64,000 bases of DNA from Dehalococcoidia bacterium (GTDB lineage: Bacteria > Chloroflexota > Dehalococcoidia > E44-bin15), in NCBI GenBank assembly GCA_041649635.1, contig JBAZMV010000006.1, forward strand, positions 1 through 64,000, read 5' to 3'. The first letter of the stretch is position 1; the number at the start of each line of letters is the position of its first letter. The position numbers and the translations under genes were made by a program. The notes under the pieces were generated by a model. The model did no database searches, had not been told where the DNA came from, and worked only from the letters and a program-made list of their open reading frames with translations. Of the stretch, positions 50,389-61,200 are shown in pieces.

Positions 50389-52656
50389 CTACCATGAGTA
50401 GAGGACTCGCACCTCGTGCAGCACAGGAGTGACGCCGCCGTCAGTAGTGGACAATGTCGCACGCCATTGCTGGTATTGCCCGAATACAGCGGGTATCACC
50501 GAAGCGTCCTGCCATATAGGAGCAAGGTCGCTTTTAACGAATGTGGTGTCCGACGCACGCACCTCAAAAGTTATACTGGTGCCAGCCGGCAATGACTCAT
50601 CCCGGCTCAGAAGGTCGCAACGGGCGCCGGCCTGTCCGGTATCGAAGACATTGGAAGCGATGGTATTATCGATCATGTTATATGACGGCGTCTCCTCCAC
50701 CCCCCAGGCACCCCAAGTCGGTTCAGGCGACGCATACTTGCGCACCCGTATGTTATCCACAAGGACATACGCGCCATAATGGTTGGCTAAGCCGATCTCG
50801 CCCGGACCGGTATAGGTGACATCGGTTTCAGTAGACTGCAATACGCCATTGCTGTATATGCTGAATGTCGAGCCGCTGATGACAAGCTTGGCTTTCTGCC
50901 ACTGGTTGGCCAGTCCGAACTGCGTCACCGCCGTGCCAAAGCCGGTCCATCCGCTATATGGATATATCATCCACGGCGTCTCCATGCCGGTGCGGCAATC
51001 CCACCGGCCCTTATATCCGGCATTAGAAGCATAAACGCCCCGGAAAATTATTTCAGGCAGAGCGTCCGTGGCCGGATAGATATCCGCCTCTATTATGCCG
51101 TCCTGAAATGTGCTATAGCTCGCGTCCGTGCCGACGGCGGTGAAAGCGTAGTTGCCGCTCGTGATGCCCCCGCCAATCTCGAGACACGGGGCGGGATAAC
51201 CGTCGTCCGTATTTATACCGACGGTGCCGTAAGAGACATGAGTACTCCACTTGCTCAGATCCCCGGAGAAATCATCGAAGAATATGAATGTGTTTCCTCC
51301 ATTGCTCGCGTCTGAGGCATCGGCATTGTCGTAGTAAATGTAGAACGAACCTTCATCGGGATATGCCGGTATAGAACTAAACTCGACCCATACAGTAGCT
51401 ACTAGGGAATCGTTTTCCTCAATCCAGTAATCAAGCAAACCGGTGCCGGAGCTATCCGTAAATCTGATATCATAAGGCCAATTGAGAGAGGCACCGTTAA
51501 GATAGACTGTAGAACCTGAACTGACTCCGCTTGAATTACTAACCGTCAACTGCATCTGATAGTTGGTCTGAGAATTATCGCTCATGAAATCCGAGGTTAA
51601 ACATCTTACAATTACTATACCCGAGCCGCCCGCCCCACCGTTAGCTCCGGAATTGGACGCCGCAGCATCACCCCCGTTACCTGTATTCGCAGAACCACTC
51701 GAACCACTCGACTGGGCATTTCCACCCTTAGCATAAGTTACATCACTTCCTGAAATCGCATAGGTTTTTCCCGCACCGCCGGTTGTTCCCGACCCCACAG
51801 CACCAGCACCACCACCACCCTGTCCCATTTGACTGCTTGCACTTGAAGTTCCACCGGCATTTCCAAAACCTGTGTTCGGGTAGCCGTCGTTGGAAGTTGG
51901 CTGGCTGGAACTTCCGCCTGTGCCATAAGACCAAATCCACACAAAAAACCAAGTAGCTGAAACACCGGCACCACCACCCGAGCCACCAGCACGCCCATTT
52001 CTAGCGCTGGAACTGCCACCTCCCCCTCCACCTTCAGCAATCAGGTTTCCAAATTGAGAATCGGAGCCATCCGAACCTGCACTGGAAGTACCCGTGGAAC
52101 CAGCGCCGCCGCTACCAATAACGACATTATGATTCCCAGCAGATACCGTATAGGCATCTATATATATAAGGCCACCCGCCCCACCACCACCAGCATTCAA
52201 ACGCGTATTCGTTGTGCCCCTTCCCGCACCACCGCCACCACCTACAACAAGCACCTCAACATCACCATCTTTACCTGCGATGAAAGTGCCCCCGCTGGTG
52301 AAAGTATGGACGGTGTAGTCTCCGTCCATAGTTATTGTTCCGCCTGAGTTCAAATATGTATTTTCGGCGGCGCTGATGCTCATTGATTTCCTGTAAGCGT
52401 AACCATTAAGCCAATCCGAGGAGGTCGCTATCTTGACATCGCCGGGGCTTGAGATGACATCGACATTATTGAGTACGCCCGCCTGGAACTCCGGCTGGCT
52501 GGTAACAGTCCACGTACCGAAGTTGCGATCGTACTTAGACCAGCCAGTATCGGGAAGTTGATGAACAGTGAGCGCATAGGCAATACCGCCGCCCGTAAAC
52601 ACTACGACCAGTGCCACAGCGATAAAAAATAGTTTCCTTATCGATAGCGCTTTCAT
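50389..52656 (-). CDS. Secreted glycine-rich/DUF2341 surface protein
   Basis: 755 residues. N-terminal hydrophobic signal or anchor (LFFIAVALVVVFTGGGIAYA). Residues about 130-350 are extremely Gly/Ser/Ala-rich (GGGGGAG runs, glycine-rich lectin-like domain). A DUF2341 domain follows (LTVSNSSG ... GSFYIYYDN), then a concanavalin/LamG-like beta-sandwich (FFDDFSGDLSKW ... VLVDNIRVRK). Probably displayed on the cell surface and binding polymers. Third of three co-oriented exported-protein genes. Confidence 0.75.
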   Translation of the reverse strand: MKALSIRKLFFIAVALVVVFTGGGIAYALTVHQLPDTGWSKYDRNFGTWTVTSQPEFQAGVLNNVDVISSPGDVKIATSSDWLNGYAYRKSMSISAAENTYLNSGGTITMDGDYTVHTFTSGGTFIAGKDGDVEVLVVGGGGGAGRGTTNTRLNAGGGGAGGLIYIDAYTVSAGNHNVVIGSGGAGSTGTSSAGSDGSDSQFGNLIAEGGGGGGSSSARNGRAGGSGGGAGVSATWFFVWIWSYGTGGSSSQPTSNDGYPNTGFGNAGGTSSASSQMGQGGGGAGAVGSGTTGGAGKTYAISGSDVTYAKGGNAQSSGSSGSANTGNGGDAAASNSGANGGAGGSGIVIVRCLTSDFMSDNSQTNYQMQLTVSNSSGVSSGSTVYLNGASLNWPYDIRFTDSSGTGLLDYWIEENDSLVATVWVEFSSIPAYPDEGSFYIYYDNADASDASNGGNTFIFFDDFSGDLSKWSTHVSYGTVGINTDDGYPAPCLEIGGGITSGNYAFTAVGTDASYSTFQDGIIEADIYPATDALPEIIFRGVYASNAGYKGRWDCRTGMETPWMIYPYSGWTGFGTAVTQFGLANQWQKAKLVISGSTFSIYSNGVLQSTETDVTYTGPGEIGLANHYGAYVLVDNIRVRKYASPEPTWGAWGVEETPSYNMIDNTIASNVFDTGQAGARCDLLSRDESLPAGTSITFEVRASDTTFVKSDLAPIWQDASVIPAVFGQYQQWRATLSTTDGGVTPVLHEVRVLYSW

Positions 52657-52675
52657 TGCGATTCAAACCCGCGAG

Positions 52676-53266
52676 CTAAACCTGCCTGATCCTTATGTCC
52701 ACCATCGCTATCTCCGCCAGACGCAACAGCTTTGGTAAACGTAGCGTAACGGGAACAGTCGCTCCAGCGTTTATCACCATCTCCCTGCCCGCAATCTGCT
52801 CCTGATCCTCATTTATCCGAACCTCCACCCGGATGCGGTGGGGCATAACGTCTTTATTTACCGGTTCCACAGCTATGCCGTTAACCATGTCTGTTGACCT
52901 CACCGACGCAGTTCCCGGGTTCCGTTTGGAAGTAGCCATTATAAGATTGTAGGTCTTGACTCTAACGTTCTCCGTATCCATAACGTTAAAAGGTATCTCC
53001 TGCTCTCCGTGCCGACGTTTTGTAGAGAAATAAACAAGGCCGATACCAACAACCACAGCCGCCGCTATTAAAGACATCCATATCAGCGATGTCGAACTCA
53101 GAGCATTGCTTCTGATAACCTGAGTGATGAAGTACCCGATCCAAGCGGCCGCTGCCGCGAACAACGCAACTATCAGATAGTAGCCAGTCTTACCCTTGAA
53201 CATATAGTGGACCCGTCGCTCCCTAAGCCTATTCTCGACACTCGAAATTATACCATTGGAAGCCAT
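52676..53266 (-). CDS. Two-pass membrane protein, unknown
   Basis: Up to 196 residues with two membrane helices (YYLIVALFAAAAAWIGYFI; IWMSLIAAAVVVGIGLVYF) and a beta-rich outer domain of about 110 residues. The start is unclear. ATG 53266 abuts a hairpin with no room for a ribosome-binding site; ATG 53203 (MFKGKTGYY) is an alternative. It lies 19 nt before the glycine-rich gene and is possibly its export or anchoring partner. Confidence 0.6.
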   Translation of the reverse strand: MASNGIISSVENRLRERRVHYMFKGKTGYYLIVALFAAAAAWIGYFITQVIRSNALSSTSLIWMSLIAAAVVVGIGLVYFSTKRRHGEQEIPFNVMDTENVRVKTYNLIMATSKRNPGTASVRSTDMVNGIAVEPVNKDVMPHRIRVEVRINEDQEQIAGREMVINAGATVPVTLRLPKLLRLAEIAMVDIRIRQV

Positions 53267-53269
53267 AAA

Positions 53270-53294
53270 GGGGGCGCCGCAGGACAGCGCCCCC
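53270..53294 (-). terminator. GC-rich hairpin between exported-protein genes
   Basis: GGGGGCGC pairs with GCGCCCCC across a 9-nt loop, with AA/TT extending the stem and TTTAT after it on the minus strand. It probably attenuates transcription beyond the abundant small secreted protein. Confidence 0.6.
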
Positions 53295-53357
53295 TTGAAA
53301 TACTTGCCCTAAAATCACTCCGAGTATTGCTTATTTACTCTATCTTATTCTCTAATT

Positions 53358-53825
53358 TTAGGACTGCTCAGTAAGGACGATATTCAGCGTAACAACCTCA
53401 CTGAAAGCTACGTCGGTAGTGAAAGTGAAAGTGTAAGTCGTAGTGGTACTTGCAGTGCATGAAACACCACTAGCAGAATCTGACCACTCAATGTTACTGC
53501 TACCATCAAGAATAACCGCCTCTATATCTGTGGTGTGTGCAGAACTATCCGTATTTGTTATTTCAACGGTAACAGAGTGCACCTGAGTAAGGGCAGTGTT
53601 ATACCCAAACCAGTAATCAGTCACATCAAGATTAGCCGTTTCTGTTATCGAGCTGGTCCCAGCCCAAGGCTGCGAATCCTGCACAATAGTGTTCGGTGTA
53701 AACGCGAACGCTGCTCCTACCCCCGACAGCACCATGATCACAGCCAGTTGCGCAATTATGAACGGGCTGAATATCCACGATCTCTTACTGCGCTGTCTCC
53801 TTGTTGTTCTTACTTTCCTTTCCAT
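53358..53825 (-). CDS. Small secreted protein with N-terminal signal
   Basis: 155 residues. Strongly basic start (RKVRTTRRQRSKR), a hydrophobic segment (IIAQLAVIMVLSGVGAAFAF), then a Thr/Ser-rich beta domain (SVTVEITNTDSSAHTTDIEA). AGGAGGT lies 7-8 nt before ATG, a very strong site. A structural surface or pilus-like role is possible but unproven. First gene of the exported set; a terminator-like hairpin follows. Confidence 0.65.
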   Translation of the reverse strand: MERKVRTTRRQRSKRSWIFSPFIIAQLAVIMVLSGVGAAFAFTPNTIVQDSQPWAGTSSITETANLDVTDYWFGYNTALTQVHSVTVEITNTDSSAHTTDIEAVILDGSSNIEWSDSASGVSCTASTTTTYTFTFTTDVAFSEVVTLNIVLTEQS

Positions 53826-54336
53826 AAAAATAGACCTCCTGAAAGATTTATTATGCCTTTCATTCGGTCGGTTTTGCTATTGGCTCCACGCAGCCCAAGC
53901 AACCAAATACAGACTGCGCTTCATCGCCCCCTAATGGACATTTCTAATTATACCACATTTCTCCTTCTTTGCACCTCCTTTCTATACAAACTATCAGTTT
54001 TTTGCCACCAATTTACGCTTTGTAGAAGATATTTAAGCATATTTATACATTTTTGTCAATAGCCCCCCGATATTATGTAATAACAATATACTAAAATCCC
54101 CTGTCAATAAATATGACTTTTATCACATCGCCTCCACTATTTGCACGACACATGCGGAAGAATCATTCTACTCGTATCCAATATAGCAGCCCGCCTGCCC
54201 GCGCGGCATCCAGGCCGAGTCAGTTGAAGCTGACGATTCACGATACTATCGCGACACCCAAAGATAAGACTACAATTTACACAAATGCCCCTCATAAAGT
54301 ATAATCCTCTGGCGCGCAAATAGAGATAGTATAGCC
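53826..54336. promoter_or_regulatory. Divergent intergenic region (secreted protein / relA)
   Basis: AT-rich, no gene. For relA (+): TTTACA (54276-54281), 18 bp, TATAAT (54300-54305). For the secreted protein (-): TTGACA (54054-54059) with a weak TTAAAT 17 bp on, which would give a leader of over 200 nt. Other TTGACA-like hexamers are present, so the minus-strand promoter is uncertain. Confidence 0.5.
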
Positions 54337-56517
54337 ATGTCTGAGAAGATCAAGATAAAAGATTTAATAGAGAGGGCGGGTGAATATCTGCCCGAGGCCG
54401 CCCTTGGCAAGATAACCAGGGCGCATGCCATAGTCGCTAAGAAGTATCCGAAAGACCTGGAACACGCCACGTCCAGCGCCTACACGGTGGCCCAGCTTCA
54501 GCTTGACGAGCGATGTATCGTGGCGGCGCTGCTCCACAGAATTCCGCAGTACGAGAACGCGAACTTCACGGAGATAGAAGCGGAGTTCGGACACGACGTA
54601 TTCAAGCTTATAGAAAGGCTGTCAAAGCTGGAAAAGGTCTTCTGGATAAAGGAATTCTCGGAGGGTAAGAGCGAAAGCGACAGGAACGCTTACGCCGAGA
54701 GCCTGCGCAAGATGCTGGTAGCCATGACGGAAGACTTCCGTGTTGTATTCATAAAGCTGGCATGCCGCCTGCATGAGATAAGCTGGGTGCATAACTTAAG
54801 CAGGATGGACCCGGACAAGCGGACAGCGGAGGGAATGGAAGAGGCCAAGAACCTGGCGCAGGAGACGCTCAACGTCTACGCGCCGATGGCACACCGCCTG
54901 GGTATTTGGGAGATAAAGACGCAGCTGGAGGACATGGCGTTCTCTTGCGTCGACCCCGAAGCATACGACAGGATCGATAAAGAGATACACGTTAACAAGA
55001 AGGAAAAGAAACTATGGATAGCCGGCGCCATGAAAGTGCTGGAGGAGGAGATGGAAAAAGCCGGGATCAAGGCCGAGATCAACGGCAGGGTAAAACCCGT
55101 ATATAGCTACAAAAGGAAGGAAGATAAATACAGGAATCCGGACGGGACCAGCCGCAAGATACAGGACCTGCTGGGCATACGCATAATCGTTAACGACGTC
55201 AAGGACTGTTATAACGCCCTGGGCGTCATACATAAGAACGCCGACCATCCCGAGTGGCATCCCCTCCCCGGCGAATTCGACGATTACATCGCCAACCCCC
55301 GCGGCGGCACCTATCAGTCGATCCATACGACGGTCACGCTCTTCCCGAACCTTCCCCCTTTTGAGATACAGATAAGAACCCGCGAGATGCACAAGGCGGC
55401 TGAATTCGGCGTGGCCGCGCACTGGCGTTACAAAGAAGACGGCAGGCTTGACGACAAGTTCGACAAGCGCATCGACGGGCTGCGCGTCCTTATCCAGCAG
55501 TTCAAGGATATAACCGGCAGCGACTTCGTCGATTTGATGGAGATCGACCTCTTTGGCGACACCGTGATGGTATACACGCCCAAAGGCCAGGTAAAGGACA
55601 TGCCCGCCGGCTCGACGCCGCTGGACTTCGCCTACAGGGTGCACACGGACCTGGGACACCGCTGCACCGGAGCCAAGGTAAACGGGCGCATGGTGCCGCT
55701 GACCCACCAGCTGAAATCGGGAGACACGGTGGAGATAATAGCGCCCAAGAGCGACAGGGGCCCCAGCCGGGACTGGCTCAACCCGGACCTCGGCTACCTG
55801 CGCACATCGCATGCCAAAGAAAAGGTCAGGCAATGGTTCCGCAAGCAGGAACGCGGCGAAAATATAGAGCGCGGCAGGGAGATCCTGGACAAAGAGATGA
55901 AGCGGCTAGGCATATCGATCGCTGAAGATGAACTCGCGGCGATTTTCAAAAAGGACAGCGCGGACGAACTCCTGGCCGCTATCGGTTACGGGGATATCAG
56001 CATCCACCAGATCGCTAACAGGCTTACTATACCGGAGGAGAAGCCTCTGCCGCAGGTAGCGCCCAAAAAGCATGAGGCCGCATCCGGAATACATGTGAAG
56101 GGCGCCGACAATCTGCTCACGCAGCTCGCCACCTGCTGTAATCCCATGCCCGGAGATGATATAATCGGTTACGTCACCCGCAGCAGGGGCATCAGCGTCC
56201 ACAGGAAAGACTGCCCCAACATCGCCGGTACCGCGGAAAAAGAGCGGCTGATCGACGTGAGCTGGGGCGCGGGAGAGCATCTATACAACGTTCCGGTGCG
56301 TATCGATGTGTTCGATCGCATGGGGCTCCTGCGGGATATAACTGGGATAGTGGCGGAGGAGAGCGTCAACATCGCTTCGGCAAATATAGTCGATCGTGGT
56401 GACGGTACATCATCGATAAATCTAACCCTGCAGACAAAGGGGCTGGGCCAGTTGAGCCGGCTCCTGTCCAAGATAGAAGGGGTGCAGGGCGTAATAAGCG
56501 CAATACGACTCACATAG
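54337..56517 (+). CDS. relA: RelA/SpoT-type (p)ppGpp synthetase, degenerate hydrolase
   Basis: 726 residues: HD region, synthetase, TGS (MVYTPKGQVKDMPAG), zinc-finger/helical (TCCNPMPGDDIIGYV) and ACT domain (VRIDVFDRMGLLRDITG). The synthetase looks intact (GRVKPVYSYKRKE; EIQIRTREMHKAAEFGVAAHW). In the HD domain the metal-binding His-Asp reads LLHRI, and the catalytic E-D after it reads PQYEN, so hydrolase activity is probably lost. It would be a synthetase-only enzyme unless another hydrolase exists elsewhere. Followed after 12 nt by rpsT. Confidence 0.92.
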   Translation: MSEKIKIKDLIERAGEYLPEAALGKITRAHAIVAKKYPKDLEHATSSAYTVAQLQLDERCIVAALLHRIPQYENANFTEIEAEFGHDVFKLIERLSKLEKVFWIKEFSEGKSESDRNAYAESLRKMLVAMTEDFRVVFIKLACRLHEISWVHNLSRMDPDKRTAEGMEEAKNLAQETLNVYAPMAHRLGIWEIKTQLEDMAFSCVDPEAYDRIDKEIHVNKKEKKLWIAGAMKVLEEEMEKAGIKAEINGRVKPVYSYKRKEDKYRNPDGTSRKIQDLLGIRIIVNDVKDCYNALGVIHKNADHPEWHPLPGEFDDYIANPRGGTYQSIHTTVTLFPNLPPFEIQIRTREMHKAAEFGVAAHWRYKEDGRLDDKFDKRIDGLRVLIQQFKDITGSDFVDLMEIDLFGDTVMVYTPKGQVKDMPAGSTPLDFAYRVHTDLGHRCTGAKVNGRMVPLTHQLKSGDTVEIIAPKSDRGPSRDWLNPDLGYLRTSHAKEKVRQWFRKQERGENIERGREILDKEMKRLGISIAEDELAAIFKKDSADELLAAIGYGDISIHQIANRLTIPEEKPLPQVAPKKHEAASGIHVKGADNLLTQLATCCNPMPGDDIIGYVTRSRGISVHRKDCPNIAGTAEKERLIDVSWGAGEHLYNVPVRIDVFDRMGLLRDITGIVAEESVNIASANIVDRGDGTSSINLTLQTKGLGQLSRLLSKIEGVQGVISAIRLT

Positions 56518-56529
56518 GAGGTAAAGGTT

Positions 56530-56817
56530 TTGGCAAACACAAAATCCGCCATGAAGGCAACGCGCGTACACGCGAAAAAGACGGCCAGAAACAAGCCGGT
56601 TCGCAGCTACGCCAAGACGGCCGTGACCAAGGCGAGAGATCTCATCGACGAGAAGGACTTGGACGCCGCCGCCGCAGCGGTCAAAGAGGCATCCAGCGCC
56701 CTGGACAAGGCCGCCAAGAAAGGCGTTATCCACCCCAACAACGCCGCGCGCCGCAAGTCCCGCTTAACGAAAAGCCTGAACACAGCGCAGAAGGCCAAAG
56801 ACGCCCCGGCCCAGTAG
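56530..56817 (+). CDS. rpsT: 30S ribosomal protein S20
   Basis: 95 residues. ANTKSAMKATRVHAKKTARN start and HPNNAARRKSRL end are typical of S20. TTG start with AGGAGGTAAAGG upstream; a rare start codon in rpsT is known as a regulatory feature in enterobacteria. Co-transcribed with relA. Confidence 0.95.
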   Translation: MANTKSAMKATRVHAKKTARNKPVRSYAKTAVTKARDLIDEKDLDAAAAAVKEASSALDKAAKKGVIHPNNAARRKSRLTKSLNTAQKAKDAPAQ

Positions 56818-56929
56818 CGCCGGACTTCGACTGGTTGCTTACAGACGTTTTGTCCTTTAATCGTATCTCTTGAACGAACGTTCGAGTTGAGGCTGAGGGC
56901 GAAACGTCTTTCTGCTAGGTGGCGACTAA

Positions 56930-57520
56930 CTCACCCTGCTATCCCCCTCTTCCATAAAGAGAGGGAAGTATACAGCCGAGGGGGCGTTCGATCAGGGGTG
57001 TCCTTCCATGATATTGAGGTATATGGAAGGATAGGGGTGTCCCCATATGTCATCATACGGCTTGACCGGATGATCCAGAGGGCACGGCAAGCCGTGCCCC
57101 TACGCGGGGGATTTTAATCGTAGGAGAGAGGTCGTCTCGCCCTTTTGCGGGCAATCACAAGGATTGCCCCTACATCCAAGGTCGAAGAGAGGTACAGGAG
57201 ATTCCTCTCCTGACGGGGTTATAGGGGTGCCCCCTAACTATTTTTTTACATCCCCCATGATTGGGGGATTCTAGGGGGTTGAACAGCTGTGAGATTGCCA
57301 CGTCGCGGTACTCCTCGCAATGACAGTCCTGGAGAAAGAGGTACCCCGATGAATCGGGGACGGTCCTTCCATGATATTAAGATGTATGGAAGGATAGGGG
57401 TGTCCCCATATGTAGGGGCAGGTCTTGTGCCTGACCGTTGCGGGCGACCACAAGGGTCACCCCTACCCGATTGCCGAATTTTTACTCGGCGCGTTGTTCT
57501 TAACCTCGTCGAAATATAGG
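56930..57520. repeat. Long mosaic of dispersed repeats
   Basis: No coding sequence. Contains GTCATCATACGGCTTGACCG (also 32.28 kb), a GGCACGGCAAGCCGTGCC palindrome (57079-57103), GAGGTACCCCGATGAATCGG (also 32.67 kb), a duplicated CCTTCCATGATATT..ATGGAAGGATAGGGG unit (57002-57032 and 57363-57400), and GTAGGGGCAGG..CCCCTAC blocks. Same element families as at 0.05, 32.3-32.8 and 48.8 kb. Confidence 0.75.
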
Positions 57521-57525
57521 GGTAG

Positions 57526-58161
57526 GTGAAGGTGAAGAACACCTTCACCAGCATAAGCGAGAATCTTATGTCAACATTCAAAAACAGGGGAATACCGGAC
57601 GCGGTACTGGAGCAGTTCCAGGTCGTCGGCAGCAACTTATTCGTTCGCGGACTCATCACATCTCACGGCGGCAACATGAGCATACGCCGCGGCGATCGCA
57701 TCATCATCACCCGCTCCGGCTGCATGCTGGGACACATCGGCGAGCGCGACCTGGTCGAGGCAGGCATCGACGATAGCGATACTCCTGAAACCGCCTCCTC
57801 GGAGATAGCCGTGCACCGCGCCATCTACCGTCACACCCCCGCCCTGGCCGTGGTCCACGCCCACCCTTCATACGCCATCGCCCTTTCCATCGCCGACGAC
57901 AGAATCGAGCCGCTGGATGTGGAAGGTTCGTATTACATGCCGAACGTGCCGATCATAGGGCGCGGGGAAAAGGTGTACGGGGGGAAAATGGCTGACGATA
58001 TCGCAAAAGCGCTGATCGACAATCGAGCCGCTGTGGTATACGCCCACGGCAGCTTCGCCGCGGGCCGCGATTTGTACGAAGCCCTGCATTACACTTCCAC
58101 GCTCCAAGAGAGCTGCCGGATTATCGCTATCGTGCGGCAATTAAACCATAAAAAACATTAA
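57526..58161 (+). CDS. Class II aldolase/adducin family protein
   Basis: About 200 residues. Zinc ligands and catalytic residues of the FucA-type fold are visible: SHGGNMSIR, SSEIAVHRAIYR (Glu), VVHAHPSYA (two His) and VVYAHGSFA (third His). Members cleave or epimerise sugar phosphates (fuculose-, rhamnulose- or ribulose-5-phosphate); the substrate cannot be chosen from sequence. The start may be GTG 57526 or ATG 57568. It stands alone, without a sugar-kinase neighbour. Confidence 0.85.
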   Translation: MKVKNTFTSISENLMSTFKNRGIPDAVLEQFQVVGSNLFVRGLITSHGGNMSIRRGDRIIITRSGCMLGHIGERDLVEAGIDDSDTPETASSEIAVHRAIYRHTPALAVVHAHPSYAIALSIADDRIEPLDVEGSYYMPNVPIIGRGEKVYGGKMADDIAKALIDNRAAVVYAHGSFAAGRDLYEALHYTSTLQESCRIIAIVRQLNHKKH

Positions 58162-58167
58162 AATACA

Positions 58168-58233
58168 TTGACTTTATGTCAAAAGGATGTTATATTTTTC
58201 CAACTTACGTATACGAATACAGTCTTCGTATAC
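58168..58233 (+). promoter_or_regulatory. Promoter and operator of the giant surface protein
   Basis: TTGACT (58168-58173), 17 bp, TATATT (58191-58196). Just downstream, GTATACGAA (58209-58217) is repeated inverted as TTCGTATAC (58225-58233) across 7 bp. The location, about +6 to +30, fits a repressor site. AAGGGAGG precedes the gene's ATG by about 10 nt. Confidence 0.7.
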
Positions 58234-58273
58234 AGGGCTCGAATCGTTAGGGTTTTAAGGGAGGCCAATCTTA

Positions 58274-61200
58274 ATGCAGTTCAAATCCATCGCCGGGTAT
58301 ATCACGATAATAATACTTCTCGCCGCTGTGGTTGGCGGGCTGGCCGCCCTGCCGTCACACGGGGCGGTAGCCGCGGACGGGACATTGAACAACAGCAGCA
58401 TCACCGGACTTGGCATTGCCCCTCAGTTGAATATTACACGCTTCGACTTTTACACACTATCGGTGAATGTTGATCCGGGCGGAAGAACGATCAATAATGT
58501 TTCTTTTGTGATCCGTCCGCAAAACGCCGGCGTAAACAACAGCGACTGGGATTTCCTGACCAACGGGACACCTAATCCCGATCCCAATGTCCCATTTACC
58601 CGTGAAGCAACGGAAGGCCCCGCAGGTACCTGGTCGTTTAACCTGCTGCGGCCGGACAACATATATCCGGAAATCGCATTTATTCGCGGCATAAACTCAT
58701 CGCCATCGAATTCCAGGTTCTGGAGAGACAGCTACCACCTGATGCATTTCACCAATCATTTCGACATGGGCGCCAACACCAGTTTCTTCATCGAGCTGTA
58801 TGCAACGCCTAAAACCACAGCCCCTCTCAGTGTGGATATGCAGGTGTTCCTTGTGGGCAACGGGTTTAACATTTCCGAATTTCAGAGTGGTAATTTTTCT
58901 AACGAAGCCTGGAGAAATCACACCGATGTGGAACTTGTAGGAACCATTAGTCAGGCCTCAGACTATCACCATACACACAGTCCAAATTCAAGCCATTTTC
59001 TTATCCCCCTTTCTACCAATAGTGAAGCGAAAATAGAAATAGGCAATAAATCCATTGATATCAGCGGTGATTTCTGGGTCATCTTTACCACCGGCCACCA
59101 GCTGCAGAACCGCGGCTGGGACCTGAAATACCATCCCGGCGAGAACAACGGCACCTGGTATAAAGGCAGCGGCACGACCTTCGCCCTGCAGTCCGGCTGT
59201 CCGGATGCGCACGTGCACTTCGCAAGAGAATTTCCGGCAGACCCATACAACAGCATGGAGGTATATGTAGCTGTTGGATATGAAGAGGGCGGGACGTCTT
59301 ATAATTTTTCAAGCGCCAAGTCTCTTTTCTCTTTTAGCGAACTGCCCAACCTGCCGCCTAACCCCAGCGCATTCACAGCGCCGGCTCCCGGTATTTACCA
59401 GGGCAATGTAACCATCAGCTGGTTCCCTGCAACCGATCCCAACAATGACCCCCTTACCTATAATGTATCTCTGATCGATGATGAGGCGGTAGAAACACAA
59501 ATAGCCAGTAACCTAAGCGCCACTTCCTTTTCATTGAACTCCTCCGCATATGCCGATGGTTTTTACAACATCCGGGTAGAGGCCTGTGAAAGCGGCACCG
59601 ATGATCTATTCTGCACCGACTTCGATTTGTTATCGAACTTTGATGAAGGACTTTGCGAATTTTTCAGGATATGGAACGGCGATCCGGAAGGCGGCATCGG
59701 CACAACAGGCAATCCTTACCTTATATGCGACGTGTGCGACCTGCAGAACATGAAACTCAACCTCAGCGCCCACTACGCGCTGAACAACAGCATCGACCTG
59801 ACCGTATTAGACTGGGGCAATTGGAGCGACGGCAACGGCTTCATTCCCATAGGCAACTTCTCAAACCCGTTCGAAGGCAGCTTCGACGGATGCGGATACA
59901 ATATCAGCGGTCTATTCATCAACCGGTCAAGCACCAGTTTCGTAGGCCTGTTCGCATATTTTCACCTCGGCACCCTCAGCAACGTAAGCCTTATAGACGT
60001 GAATATCACCGGACTATACAACGTCGGCGGGCTCGCCGGGGGCAACTGGGACGGCGCGGTGAATAACTCCTACGTCACCGGCAGCGTCAATGCAATCCAG
60101 GGCGACGTCGGAGGGCTGATAGGGGACAATAACGGCACGGTCAACAACTCATGCGCCGCCGCCGAAGTCAGCGGAAACACCGACAACGTCGGCGGGCTCG
60201 TGGGGGACAACGCTGATTCCGGCTCGGTCAACAACTCCTGCGCCACCGGAAACGTCATCGGGGGCGACGGCAACGTCGGCGGGCTCGTAGGCTATAACTA
60301 CGGGTATGGCGTGATAAACAACTCCTACGCCACGGGAACTGTCAACGGATACGACTATATCGGAGGGCTCCTGGGGTATAGCGAGGAATACGGCTCGGTA
60401 AGCAACTCCTACGCCACCGGAGACGTCGGCGGAAACCTGGATGTCGGCGGGCTGGCGGGTTACAACGACGGCTCCGTGTACAACTGCTCCGCCGCCGGGG
60501 CTGTGAGCGGAAGCGAAAATACCGGCGGGCTCATAGGGGAGAACTCCTATGACGCTACGATCAATTGTTCGTACGCCGCGGCGAACGTGGCCGGGAACCA
60601 GGTAGCGGGAGGGCTCGCCGGAGAAAACCTTGGTTTAATATCCCGCTCCTATGCCACGGGAAACGTGAGCGCGGGGAACAGCAACATCGGCGGGCTCGTG
60701 GGTTATAACAACTGCGGCGATATAATCGACGCGTATGCTGCAGGTAACGTGAGCGGGGCCAGCGACGTCGGCGGGCTCGTGGGGACCGATAACGGCTGCG
60801 GTGTGATCAACAGCTCGTATTCCACGGGATACGTCAGCGGAACCGGCGTCGAAATCGGCGGATTCCTGGGCCGGAATGAAAGCAGCGAGGTGTACAACAG
60901 CTTCTGGGACACGGAGACCTCCAACCAGTCGATAAGCGCCGGCGGCACGGGCAAGACCACAGCCGAGATGAAGACCCTGTCAACCTTCAACGGCTCCGGC
61001 TGGGACATAGAGGAAAACACGGTAAATATCAACAACGGCTATCCCTACCTTTCATGGCAGACGCCGGGGAACTCGCCGGTCTGGTATATCTACCCGGGGC
61101 CTTTCAGCTTCACGCTGAACTACTCCGCGGGCGCGGGCGGCAGCGTAACAGGCAACACATCTCAAATAGTCGCCTACGGCGGCAACGGCACGGCGGTCAC

